Part shown: piece after piece, positions 35,744 to 47,100 of the stretch
Layout of the letters: each line of letters begins with the position of its first letter
Position numbering within the stretch: the first letter of the stretch is position 1
NCBI RefSeq assembly: GCF_964204645.1
Contig: NC_134035.1
Span: forward strand, 7,254,501-7,318,500
Length of the DNA: 64,000 bases
Direction of reading: 5' to 3'
Source of the DNA: Tubulanus polymorphus
Taxonomy: Eukaryota; Nemertea; Palaeonemertea; Tubulaniformes; Tubulanidae
The notes under the pieces: generated by a model
What the model was told of the DNA's origin: nothing
Database searches by the model: none
The model's input: the letters and a program-made list of their open reading frames with translations, nothing else
Position numbers and translations under genes: made by a program

Positions 35744-36510
35744 ATTCAACGCCCCCTGGTGACCATATACAAAATGACCAATGACCTTGAAACTAACCAC
35801 AATCATAGAACACGTCAGCAGCTACGATTTTGTAATGGATTGTGATAATAAAATATGCCTCGTTACCAATTTAATATGGAAATACTAAGTTATTCTACTA
35901 TTCAACGCCCCCTGGTGACCATATTCCAAACCCAATGTCCTTGAAACTCACCACAATCGTTGAACATGTCATGAGCTACAACTTTGCAATTGGTCATGGT
36001 AACCAAATATGCCTAGGTACCAATATAATAAGGAAATACTAAGTTATTTTACTATTCAACGCACCCTGGTGACCATATTCCAAACCCAATGTCCTTGAAA
36101 CTCACCACAATCGTTGAACATGTCATGAGCTACAACTTTGCAATTGGTCATGGTAACCAAATATGCCTAGGTACCAATATAATAAGGAAATACTAAGTTA
36201 TTCTACTATTCAACGCCCCCTAGTGATCATATAGAATAACTAATGTCCTTGAAACTCACCACAATCATTGACGATTTCATTTGCTATAACTTTGCAATTG
36301 ATTGTGGTAACAAAATATGCATTGGTACAAATATAATAAAGAAATACTAAGATATAGTATTATTCAACGCCCCCTGGTGGCCATATACAAATACTTATGA
36401 CCTTGAAACTCACCACAATCATAGAACACGTAATAAGCTGCAACTTTCTAATTCATTGTGGTAACAAAATATGCTTAGGTATCAATATAATATCGAAAAA
36501 CTTTTTCCCA
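35744..36510. repeat. Five-unit, ~154-bp tandem array with a CTCF-like motif in each unit
   Basis: Each unit starts ATTCAACGCCCCCTGGTGAC and carries CTTGAAACTCACCACAATC further on. Units 2 and 3 are almost identical. The reverse complement of the unit start reads GG.CACCAGGGGGCG, the known CTCF core, at 35750-35768, 35906-35924, 36060-36078, 36214-36232 and 36368-36386 (spacing 156, 154, 154 and 154 bp). Unit 5 matches best; unit 3 has a changed G-run and unit 4 a CACTAG form. Confidence 0.92.
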
Positions 36511-37090
36511 CCTATGAATGAGTACTGATGAAACCAAGATGGCCGCCAATTGCGTCATAATTGGCTGATATACCTGTCCCAGGTATTAAACATCCCTTTC
36601 CAAAGAATTCCCATCAGCAATTGCAATGAGGAATGGCAAACCAGCAGGAAGCTACAGGACTCAGAATTCGGGCCAAAATTGACATTTTTGGCCACTTAAA
36701 AGGTCATAGGACGTTCTTCTTGAGTCCTATCGACCCATGTTTTGTTATGCTGATGGGTCCTGGGGGGATTCAAATATACACGAAAGATCAAGGTAATTGA
36801 TCAAAACATCTTCAAAATTTCCCTCAAAACGCGTAAAAAGTTCTAATTTTGGCGAACAACAATGGCTGCCAGTCGGCCATCTTGATTCTGACAGGGCCAG
36901 TTTTTGAGCTGAAGATGTGTCTAGGGTAGATACATGTGTCCCCCATATATCAAGACATTACATTGAAGCGTCTTCAACAAAACTTCCCAAAATAACTGGG
37001 ACGGACGAACGGACGGACGGACGTCCGCACAAGTGAACGCAATAGCCCGCTGGGACTTAAGTCCCAAGCGGGCTTAAAATACCGTAATCT
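36511..37090. repeat. Distal part of the composite repeat, with GGAC run and end hairpin
   Basis: A GGAC-repeat run at 37000-37025 is followed by a strong hairpin at 37044-37074 built on AGCCCGCT-GGGACTTAAGTCCC-AGCGGGCT. A hairpin close to the end recalls Helitron 3' ends, but no CTRR end or 5'-TC start could be fixed, so the class stays open. Confidence 0.5.
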
Positions 37091-37358
37091 CCCATTTTTG
37101 GACCCTCGGCAGGCCGACTACAACAAAATAATCGGATATCTACGACTTAGGCAGCTTGCTAACATAGGTCCAAGATCGTAAATATACGTAAATATATACA
37201 ATTTTGGAAGAAATGAATTTAAGATGACTACGAGAGAGTGTTTAATACCTTGAAGAAGAATAACCGGATGAAAATAGTTTTCAAATTGAAAAAATAACCA
37301 TTTATAATATAGCTCATATCCAATGAAGAAAATTACGTGTGACATTGTATCAAATTTC

Positions 37359-38144
37359 TCAAATTTCCGGACAAACAGCAGTTTCAGTTGCAGTCACAGG
37401 AACTGGTTGTTCATTTTTCGGAGAGACTGACAAAACGTCATTGGCGACGACATAGTACACATGGTTAACTTGATACGACATAACCAACGCGCAGATATAG
37501 GACAACTGCCAGCTAGTGATGAGAAATCCAAGTATGGATGTGATGGTTCCAGTCAAGTATAGAGATGCGCGTCTGTAATTATACGTGTTTCTATTATAGT
37601 GATCATTCATGTAGAGACCCATAAGATTCTGATACACGGAGAACAATGAGAAAATGAGAGCAAGTGTTGAAAATATTATACCGCGGACAAGGGGCAGTCG
37701 TCTCTGGCCGTTTCGACCCGAGATACAAGACACCGCAGTCAAAAAGAAAACTACACTGCAGATGAACAAAATTCCCTTGTCCACCATAACGGCTGAGCTC
37801 CTCCTTGCAACCCCCAACCAAAAGAAACCAGTAAAAAGCAATGTTATGGCTATCAACAGCAAAAGGAGGCTTAGAACAACGATCCGTCTTGAATAATCTG
37901 GAGCTGATTTCCGTAACTCAGTATTCGCAATGGTAGTTCCCTGGGCGATCGGCTTAGCCTGTGAACATGCATTTAGAATATGCTGTAGATTTTCCTTGTT
38001 CGCTGTTTCGCAGGAAGGCTGGGGCGCCATGGGGTTGAACGGAACTGCCTCGCCACTTTCTTCAGGCGTATGGTTATAGTCGATTGATTTAGGATCTTCG
38101 GCCATTTCAATTTCAATTTTGAGTCCATTATCACCATTGTCCAT
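37359..38144 (-). CDS. Four-pass membrane protein, function unknown
   Basis: 261 residues. The start chosen is the ATG at 38144, because a splice acceptor (TTTTCTTTGCAG) lies two bases before it; the frame continues 11 codons further up but would cross that acceptor. Seen: a hydrophilic, acidic N-terminus of ~85 residues with two cysteines; four hydrophobic helices at about 88-110, 118-137, 148-168 and 190-215; a basic SGRNGQRR loop between helices 2 and 3; an N/Y-rich outer loop before helix 4; and a ~35-residue C-tail. The layout resembles MS4A/CD20-like or other tetraspan proteins, but no CCG tetraspanin motif or other signature is present. A 5' non-coding exon is likely upstream. It lies opposite in direction to the two TRPC genes on each side. 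Confidence 0.75.
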   Translation of the reverse strand: MDNGDNGLKIEIEMAEDPKSIDYNHTPEESGEAVPFNPMAPQPSCETANKENLQHILNACSQAKPIAQGTTIANTELRKSAPDYSRRIVVLSLLLLLIAITLLFTGFFWLGVARRSSAVMVDKGILFICSVVFFLTAVSCISGRNGQRRLPLVRGIIFSTLALIFSLFSVYQNLMGLYMNDHYNRNTYNYRRASLYLTGTITSILGFLITSWQLSYICALVMSYQVNHVYYVVANDVLSVSPKNEQPVPVTATETAVCPEI

Positions 38145-38642
38145 TTCTGCAAAGAAAATATGAACAAACAAACGCACGCGTAGTTAGAATTTAATTAAAC
38201 AGGTTTTGCTTGAGCAAAGCACTAAAATATAACGACGCAATAAAAGTGAATTGAATAGATAATGCTAGGAATTAAGTAGTGTGTAATAACATCAGTGACC
38301 GCATCTCTATACACTCAGTAGACCGCTTCTCATTCAGTGGCTCAGTTGGTGCAGCGTCTGATACATCATAAATTGATATATCAATGGTTGGCAATAGATT
38401 CTTACGATAAGTGCTCAACTATATTCGCAGCTAAAAATATGACTGATACTGTCTAAAATTGTTGTGATACAACATGAACGTTCGTACGATCAGGAAGGTG
38501 GGGTGAACTCCCACCTCCCTGGTACGATCCATCGAATCACCGACAGAACAGAACTACCCTTACATCACGTCGTGTCAAAGCAACTAAATACGGGAAACGT
38601 TTCTATATTCATATAATAATATTATTCTATATCGATATACCG
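38145..38642. other. Probable 5' region of the four-pass gene, tRNA-like remnant
   Basis: 38337-38365 reads AGTGGCTCAGTTGGTGCAGC, a tRNA A-box-like run without a good B-box, so a decayed tRNA or SINE. An AGGTGGGGTGAACTCCCACCT hairpin lies at about 38497-38520. Confidence 0.35.
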
Positions 38643-39041
38643 CTACTGTGACACCATTTCAACCCTCTTACCTCTTTTTGTTCTTGGCTGTGTTATTGAC
38701 CAGCAGATAAGGGTATAGATATCTACCACACTCAAGTGCGACGCGCTGTATATACACTGTTGTTTCGTGTAAAGCAACTCAATCGTCTGTACAGTATTCT
38801 GACCTACTTGTCTCAGCGGCTTAATCCAGAGGCAGCAGCTTCCCTGTATACTAGTGGGTGGTACAGACGATTGATGGAACTCAGTGCATGGGTACTGTTC
38901 GTATTGCCATGATTTTTGCACGCTGATACAGGCATCTTTGTTCATGGGCAATGGCTCGTGTGTTGAAATAATTCTTATCTCATCACCAATACGTGAACCC
39001 CAATAAACCTCGGAAAAAAGCATCGACAGCGACTTAATCAT
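38643..39041 (-). CDS. Uncertain 132-codon open frame
   Basis: From the first ATG at 39041 the minus-strand frame runs 132 codons to TGA. It has seven cysteines and an ordinary amino-acid mix, but no signal peptide, domain or known motif, and no splice evidence. It could be a small gene, an exon of the neighbouring minus-strand gene, or chance. Confidence 0.25.
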   Translation of the reverse strand: MIKSLSMLFSEVYWGSRIGDEIRIISTHEPLPMNKDACISVQKSWQYEQYPCTEFHQSSVPPTSIQGSCCLWIKPLRQVGQNTVQTIELLYTKQQCIYSASHLSVVDIYTLICWSITQPRTKRGKRVEMVSQ

Positions 39042-40114
39042 AGCGAATGGCGCTGTCGGACTACAATCGCTTCTGAACAAATCGCTCAATTATGCAATGT
39101 TCATAGTATAGAAAAACAAAGAAAGAAATTTCCCCAAAAAATCTCATCATCGTGTTACAGACAATTATGCATATAATATCGAGACAATTTTATTGTACAG
39201 ATACCAATAAATCAAACAGTGGTGAGGGTGGATTGGCTTTTTTACAAGAGCTATTAACAAACTTAAGCTTAATAAGCTAATTTTAAAGACCATGCAAAAA
39301 GTGTAAAAAATAAGATAATGATCCACCAAGATATTTTCAAAGAGTGAAACGATAGAAAAACGATGATCAAATCTGACTAGCGCAATTCGCTAAAAATCTG
39401 AAAAGACGCAAGAATTAATTTTGACAAAACATTTGCTATGACGCCAACGAAAAAAATGTAGAATTTTTGGGATAAACTAATGTGGGATTGCAAATTTGAA
39501 ATCGAAGCTTTAAGAAATTTGGGGAATTGTCAGATTTGGCGATTGGTAGCAGGTCCGACCGGGCTGAGGAGTCCTCCCCACCGGGGCTGCCACCCTCCTC
39601 TTTTCGGCCAGGGGTTGAAGTAGACATTTTCATTTGAAATAGAAATAGGCTTGTTTATGTTATTCTGTATGAATTACGCATGTGTTTTATATGTTGTGTT
39701 TTCTTATTCTGAAATGTGTAACTTAATTGAATGTAACGTAATGTTAAACATAGGGATGAATAAAGAATTGAATTGATTTGTCACCTGAAGCACATGCCAT
39801 CAGAGGAAGCGGAGCCGTATATGACAGCTATGCTATCATAAATTGCTAATTGGGATCGCTCATGACATCGGCATACCCGGCCCTAATATCGAACACATTT
39901 TCTAAAACATTTGAATATTGAAATTACATGTTTACACATTTTTATATTGACCGCTTGTAGCCGTCGATAAAATTCACGCTGGGTAGACTGGTTACCGGTC
40001 TCTATCTTCAATTAGACATTGAATTACCATTGGATGTTGATTAGCATTTTGAATGGGACAGGCAACCAGTCTACACGATGGGCCCATCTTACTAGACTGG
40101 TTGCCGGTCTCTAA
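39042..40114. other. Intergenic stretch with a LINE-like piece
   Basis: The minus strand at 39436-39633 begins a Ser/Gly/Pro-rich frame like retroelement ORF1 starts, and 39750-39775 has an AATAAAGAATTGAATTG tail-like end in plus orientation. Nothing else is supported. 40000-40110 has two GACTGGTT.CCGGTCTC copies in the same direction. Confidence 0.35.
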
Positions 40115-40129
40115 CTTCAGCTATTCTGA

Positions 40130-40741
40130 TCACGATTGGTAGAACACTATATCCGTGTTGACGCGATGAGGAGAGAATCCCACAATGATAATAAAAAGTC
40201 CGAAAATGAAACTTCGAGATAGTAGTTTATTTCAACGTTTCGACTATATCCTAATAGTCATCTTCAGGAATAATGAGATACAACAGAAATTATGAGATAT
40301 ATATACAATCCAGAGACAAAGAGACTAATTCAAGTAATCAGAGATGATACAAACTAAAGGAAAATTAACGTAGAAACAGTTACACGCTAAAATAGATTAA
40401 AGGGAAGCAAACTAAGGGGTGATTATAAACAACAATAGTGAGTATAAATATAAATGAAACTTAAAGTCAGTAGTAAAAAGGAAGACAAACTAGGGGGCAC
40501 TTAAATTAAAACAAAGGTGAATACAAGTAAGTCAGAGACGAATTAGATGAGAGAACAAATAACAAATAATCAAAGGGGAAATCAAGTGTTCAATCTCTGG
40601 ATTGTATATATATCTCATAATTTCTGTTGTATCTCATTATTCCTGAAGATGACTATTAGGATATAGTCGAAACGTTGAAATAAACTACTATCTCGAAGTT
40701 TCATTTTCGGACTTTTTATTATCATTGTGGGATTCTCTCCT
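40130..40741. mobile_element. Fold-back element, long copy, with a 15-bp target duplication
   Basis: Arms of about 145 bp face each other around a ~280-bp unique middle (about 40320-40600). A perfect CTTCAGCTATTCTGA direct repeat lies at 40115-40129 and 40742-40756. The outer left end (CACGATTGGTAGAACACTAT) has no partner at the right, so the right end is truncated. A long duplication with one truncated end suggests target-primed retrotransposition rather than cut-and-paste. Confidence 0.8.
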
Positions 40742-40756
40742 CTTCAGCTATTCTGA

Positions 40757-42563
40757 CTGCGAATGCAGGTGGCGCAGAATTGGGCAGGCGACCAGTCTAC
40801 CATCTAACCGAATAATCCGATTTATTTATCATTTCTACTTATTCCTGTCGCTTGTGACATAAACATACATCCATTTCTATTACAATACGTCATAATGATA
40901 TTCAATGAAGTATAACATTTCGACGTTCAAATAGAGCTCATTATATAATCACAGGAAGACATTCTACACTTTGTCAATTTTTGCCAAATAGCTTTTATGT
41001 GTACACATAGACCTGTGACGTTTTGCACATCGATTTACGGTTGTCGTTTGTAAAATAAGGCTTAACATTGTTAGGTTTCATTATGGTAACGTTTTATAAG
41101 GCGTCAAAAAATGTTGATGAAGCGAAAGTTAAAAGGGCTAAGATCCTAAAATTCAATGGCGCGAGGAAGGAGTACAGTTTTCACTAATCTTGAAAAAAAA
41201 CGAAAAAGGAAAACAAATGATATACCGGTAAATGCATTCGTACGATGGGAGGTAATACCTTAAAAACTGAGCAAGATGATAGAATGAATATCAAAGTTAA
41301 ATTTTATCAAGATTATACAAAAGAAACGACTGAACCGTTGTGCAAGAAACTTTCTGGGATTATAGCTATAGCTATTAGTATATATATAACTATAGACGAA
41401 TCAATTTATTGTACGAAATCTTTTAAACTTGACAAATCACAGCTGGTTAAGATGGATCATCTCCATTAATTTCTATAAAACCTTGGCCGTTAATGAAATA
41501 CGATTTTATTACCGTATAATCTATTCTCTAGGTTTGAGCGTGGCTTCTTCTAAATTTCTACATTTTTATAACGTTTGCTAGCATCATGAAGACATACATA
41601 AATAAAAGCAATACATTTAAATTCATTTTCATAAAATTTACCACGAATTTAATAGAAATGTTTTAGTTATTAAGTACTTAAATAATAGATTAAATGCTGT
41701 GGAATACGTGACCACCAGCACGATGACAGCAAACGACGACGATGACAGAAAACTAGATGTCCAGCTGGAGAGAGATCGTTATTTGACTGCCAAGTACAAA
41801 ATCTACACAGGTTTATATACAGGCAAGAATTATGAAGTATAGAATAGCTTTTATCGCAAAAGTGCCAGTTTAGGGTTTTAACGATAAAATGCACTAGGTA
41901 ACTGATCAATATAGAGAGGACTGCATGGTAGGTTTTAGCCAAATGCTATGAATCAGAGTTCAACAATGGGATTGAATCAACACAATAAGATCAGTATTAC
42001 AATCGAGAAATATTCAATAACTGTCTCTAACAAATACTTTAGTTATTATTATATACTAGCTGAATACCCGTCCAATGGACGGCTTACAAAAATCATTCAT
42101 TTTAATTGGCCGGGAAATTAATCTAAATGTTTCAAATGTTTAGAGTTCGTGGAACCAACCCCACACCTCTACCCCGTCCGACCTGTCCGTGGTACAAAAC
42201 CTATGCCCCAGCCGCTTTTAGGCCCCTCGTCCTTGTTCCATCCTTGTACTTAATGTACTGACCACACCACCCGTACGTTCATTTAAAAGGCCCCTCCTAT
42301 CAACCAACGAATTGCATGATATTATGCTTAAATTGTGGGACTACCATTAATCGAAAATTGCCGAGAGTCGCTCGACGATGATATTAGGATTCTGTATTTT
42401 GTACCACTGTTTGACATTATTTTTTTAATATCTCTCATACGTACATACATACATTTTCTTAAGTATGTACTATTCGAATGCTGTGTTATAAAATTTACCA
42501 CGAACGCACGCATCCGCAGCCCCCAGAGCCATCCCGGGAGGCTACATTTGGGCCCCTATCTGC
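40757..42563. other. Intergenic stretch, no supported gene
   Basis: 41245-41469 has a short frame without motif. 42050-42085 (ACTAGCTGAATACCCGT) matches a TAATACCCGT motif near 44720 and looks repeat-derived. Confidence 0.4.
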
Positions 42564-43235
42564 CAGTGACGGGTGTTCGAACATCGCTGAATTACTGAAT
42601 CATTGAATCGCTGATTATTATATCAATTTTGCTGATTCATTGAATTCATTTCTAAATACACTGAATCCATGTCACCCCATCGCATAAAGAAAGTGTATTA
42701 TTTGATCGCTTCATTGATAAATTTTGTTACATTCGTTAAAAATTCAGTTGGACTACGGTAACGGACGTATTTTGCAGAGAGCGGTAATGGCTTTCGCCGC
42801 TAAAGTCATCAGTACTTCGATGTAGTCTACAGCTTTAGTAGGGATTCGCCCTAGGAACCTGAGGTTCAGAAATGCTAGAAAAATATACGAAAAATCATGA
42901 CGATTGAAATGTAAGGCAACGATTTAAATGAAATAGTTGACTGCTGGATGTAATTCCAAACTGGCGTTTGTTTGTCCTGCCGGGCCGCTTACCGCGATTT
43001 GAATTCAATGTTAGAGTGCTATTAATAACTTTAATTTTGCTCTAAAGGCGTTACCGTCGTCAAATATGCTGTCATGTATATGCTTTTTATCATTTATTAT
43101 AGCCTACATTGTTTTTTACAATTATTTGAAAAAAATCATTGAAATGCAAAAAGATTATAATTAACACAGTAACGTTTCAGCAATTCAGTGATTCTGTGAT
43201 TCAAAGATTCAGCGAAGTTCGAACACCCGCCAGTA
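42564..43235. mobile_element. hAT-like non-autonomous element, ~670 bp
   Basis: The left end CAGTGACGGGTGTTCGAAC and the inverted right end GTTCGAACACCCGCCAGTA enclose subterminal ATTGAATCGCTGA-type repeats at both sides. No transposase. The target duplication is not clear. Confidence 0.7.
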
Positions 43236-44103
43236 AACTGTCTTTGGTATGGAACCATTCTGAAAAACTGCGCAATGTGCCTGTCCCCCTCCAAGAACCA
43301 TTCTGAGACGCTGCATATGGGTGGGCAACACGGTCAGAACATATCGCTAAAAATTCCAGTCATATTAATTTTGATCCAAAGATTACGTGAATGAATGTCT
43401 TAACAAATGTTTTAAACACCCGAAATTCACAACTGAGGCACAAATCAGTGTTGAGAGAACCGTGTCATGTACTGTTCTGATGCTGCGTTGTGTATCTTAG
43501 GTCGGTCAGGTCAGTAAATTACTGTAGTATTACTACAGAAGTATAGTACGGTACTTTACTGTTAGATGACGAACACATCGAATTTCAGCTCGGGCCTAAA
43601 ATGAATATTGTGACTCCCCCGGACCACCAATCTGTTTGAAACATGTAACATGATGACGGGAAAAACTGGTATTAAGCATCAGTAAATGGACGTTTCAATA
43701 CATGCATTAATTTCCCTACAATGTGTCGCGGTAAATACCGTCGTTCTGCTTTATAGTATAGATATATAAACTGATAAACTGATGCCTTGGACAATAGTAT
43801 CGGTGAACCAAGCAGCAACGCATACAAACAGGACCATTTAACAATACACCCGAAATTTGCATGGAATGAACTAGATTTAAAGGTTACCTTTTATTAACCC
43901 CCGTGTTTATTGCTCTGAGGGCCATAAAACCACACGCGTTCACCCACAGAAGTTATCGTTTAAGTATATTGAACCCGTCTATAGGATCATTTCGCAGGTA
44001 TAAGCACGCACGTATACGTAGCCAATTCGGCGGTGCTGGCTCCCTTGGTGTGGGGTTAATAAACACATCGAATTTAAAAATCGCGATAAAACTAATGTGA
44101 ATT
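43236..44103. other. Upstream region of TRPC copy 2
   Basis: No supported gene. A CCAAT motif lies near 44017, and AT-rich TAATAAACAC / TTTAAAAATC stretches lie 25-60 bp before the start codon, without a clear TATA box. Confidence 0.35.
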
Positions 44104-47100
44104 ATGGCGAACAAAATCGCAGGAAATATAGAACAGTCGATTCAACCTCAGAATTTTGGGCAATTGATGAACAAGGCGGATGGAACGGTGAGTGTTTATC
44201 CATCACAACATATGATATGGACGGTTTGGAAGCATTTAAGTTATTAATTCAAACTGGAATTAATTTTGCTTAATACAAACAAAATACGATGTTTACGTAC
44301 ATGCACGGAAAGAGTTTAAGTTATAATGAAGTCCGCCGAGGGCAAACCGGACATTTGACTACTCGAACAAAAAAAAAACGAAATATTATTTTTCTGTTTT
44401 CTTATATATTTTCCCATCCTTAACTCTGACTTCGCTTGCCTCGGACCAGTTTTGCCGATACGAGTCTATTCGAGCTAGGCGAGGTTTACTGTATACACAC
44501 ATATGTAGTATATATGCACGTTCATATATTGAAATATTATGTAAATTTAAGATAGAGAAATATAGCCAACATTTAGTACTGTAATATTTACGCTACAGTA
44601 GCCGTGACAAGCAGCTTGCGCGGTAACGCGGTTACATGTGTTACATGTGTGACTCGATCGTTAACCTCGACAAATCTTTTCTCAAAATCATAGTAATATA
44701 TGCATATATATACGTACTAGAGTAATACCCGTGTAAATCACGGTTGATTCCTTTGGCCCAGAACTTCAAACTGTTCAATTTATTCGCAATGGAATTAAGT
44801 CGGGCCATTTAAAATCTATGTGTTCATGCCCGTGGAGACCCTAAGAGCTTTTACCTGTACCCGTGGAGACCGGGAACTATCGGAGGTAAACAAAATATAT
44901 CATTTTGCTGCGCGGGATTCGGACTCCTGACCCTCCATGTGTAAGTTTTGCGTTCTAATAAGAGGGCCATTGTGATTGCGGATACAGTACTGTAGAATCG
45001 TATTGATGCAGTAAAAGTCTAAAATTAGAATTCCTGCTTACTGATTGGCTTAAATATTGTCTGCCTCCGTTTGCCCCCCCCCCCCCCCCCTATAGATATT
45101 TTCACACCCGTTTATACCCGTTGCATTAGTTTATACAATAATTGACTACCACACAAAATTTCAAGGCCCAATTCTTCTCCACGGCGACGCTATTTGGTAC
45201 ATAGTTTCGTATTAATATATAGATGTGTGTGTGTGTGTGTGTGTGAGTATAGCCTCGGACACACTGGGCGATTTCGTCGGCCGAGGAAATCGCCCAGTGT
45301 GTCCGTGGCTTATGTGTTTATTATGTCTGCGCTCACTTGGGCATGAATAAGTCGTTTTGACCGGTCATCTCATAGGATTTATAGATCTTAAGTTATGAAT
45401 GCGCTCTTGGATATTGGATTGTTTTTCATGTTTAAACGTAGAAATATATAAATGTCACTGTCGCACCGTCATAATAATGCACGCAGACCACACGTCATAC
45501 ATATTTTTAATAGCATTTATTTGGAACGATGAAATTCATACTTTTCAAATGACACACTTGATCACACTGCAATTTCGAAATGCCCCCATGTTGGATTGTA
45601 TGTCTCTGGCTGTACCCTTGAGAGTCATTTTCCACATATATCACTTGTACCAGGCATCATTGATTGCTGGCCTGTTGCTCAGCTTGGAGATTAATTGATA
45701 CATTTACTGAAACGTGTGCAAACTACTGCATTCTTAGATGATTTTCGATGGAATATTTGATGAATATCCCGAATCTGATACTGAAATGCACATGAACATA
45801 GAAAACAGCCTTAAGTCCATTAATGAACTACTGAGTGTTTCATATAAAAAACTACGTGACCCTCAATAGAATTTTCCGTAACTCTAGCCTCTCTTTCGAG
45901 TGGGTTTGAATTCAGAGAGGGTGGAACTTATTTGATCGCGTCGGATGGCGACTGCGAGCGCCGTACGCGCGAAGCTCCACGAGGGGGTTCGGAGGTCTTC
46001 CCCCATGCAATTTTTGAAATGGAAACGTTTTAGATGCATAACAGATGCATTTTGATGCATTTTAGTGAATATTTCGTATAAAAGTATCACTGAAAAGATA
46101 TAATCCTTGAAACATTTTCAGAATAAGTTTTTATTAGGTCTATTAATCCAACAACATGTACAGGATTCTCCCCTTCGTTTATGTGGCCGGCAGATTTTTT
46201 GATAACAGCGTCTATATCTACGTATATGTATATATCATAGTTATATGAATGTGAGCAAGTGCGAGGGAAGAGAAACGTGAAAGAAACGTCTAAGAAATTT
46301 TCTTTGACAAAAAATAGTGGAACTCGATATTTTGTGGGGGTGGGGGTGCGTTCGCAAAAAACTCCCCCCCCCCCGGGTACGGGCTTGGGTCGCAGTCGAT
46401 GTAAAGCTAATTTTCTAGGGGATTGCATATGGGGATGTCGGGTAGCTCCTTGGTGTGCAACAAACCAGTAGGGAAAAACATGAAGTAGCCCTGATGAACA
46501 TATTGCGGCTTGCGCCAAGCTGACCTCAATTGATTAAAAGAAGAGTCAAGATGACACGGGCAGAATTAATTCATTGCGCATTTTGCATTATGAACTTGAG
46601 GAACCTAACCAAAAAAAAAATAAAAAGGCATCAGTCATGGGTTTTTTAGGAGATATGACATGTTGTTTTAGCAGATGACCCGTTTCGTAATTCTTGCAAT
46701 TCTTGCAATTCTTGAATTACTCAGATGCAATTCAATAAACGTTTTCCCGATGAAAAAGGATACCTAGGAAATGCACTGTTAATGATATCTTGGTAAATAA
46801 GATCTGAGAGTAACCAGCTGATCTAAGTATAACAACGTTGCTAGAGTTCATATATGTGAATGGTTAATGATGCAAAAGTTGTAATCAATTAACTAATGTA
46901 TCATAGTGATTATGTTTTCGATTGCTTGTGGTCAGCTTTGCGCAAATAGACATTTTAGTCTCGCTTTGAGTCTGTGCCAAATTACTTATGCAGTAATGTC
47001 ATATTTTTCTTGTAGCTATCCCGTAAAGAGCGACTGTACCTCAATGCCGTCGATTTCGGTATCAACGAAGTGGTGGCCGATTGCCTACAAGACGTCGACG

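Noticed and set aside
37044-37074. A certain Helitron 3' end
   Set aside because: The hairpin is right, but a CTRR end and a 5'-TC start between A and T could not be fixed, so the class is left open.
46087-46518. A 143-codon minus-strand frame
   Set aside because: It runs across a poly-C tract and AT-rich intron DNA of TRPC copy 2, with no motif or splice support.
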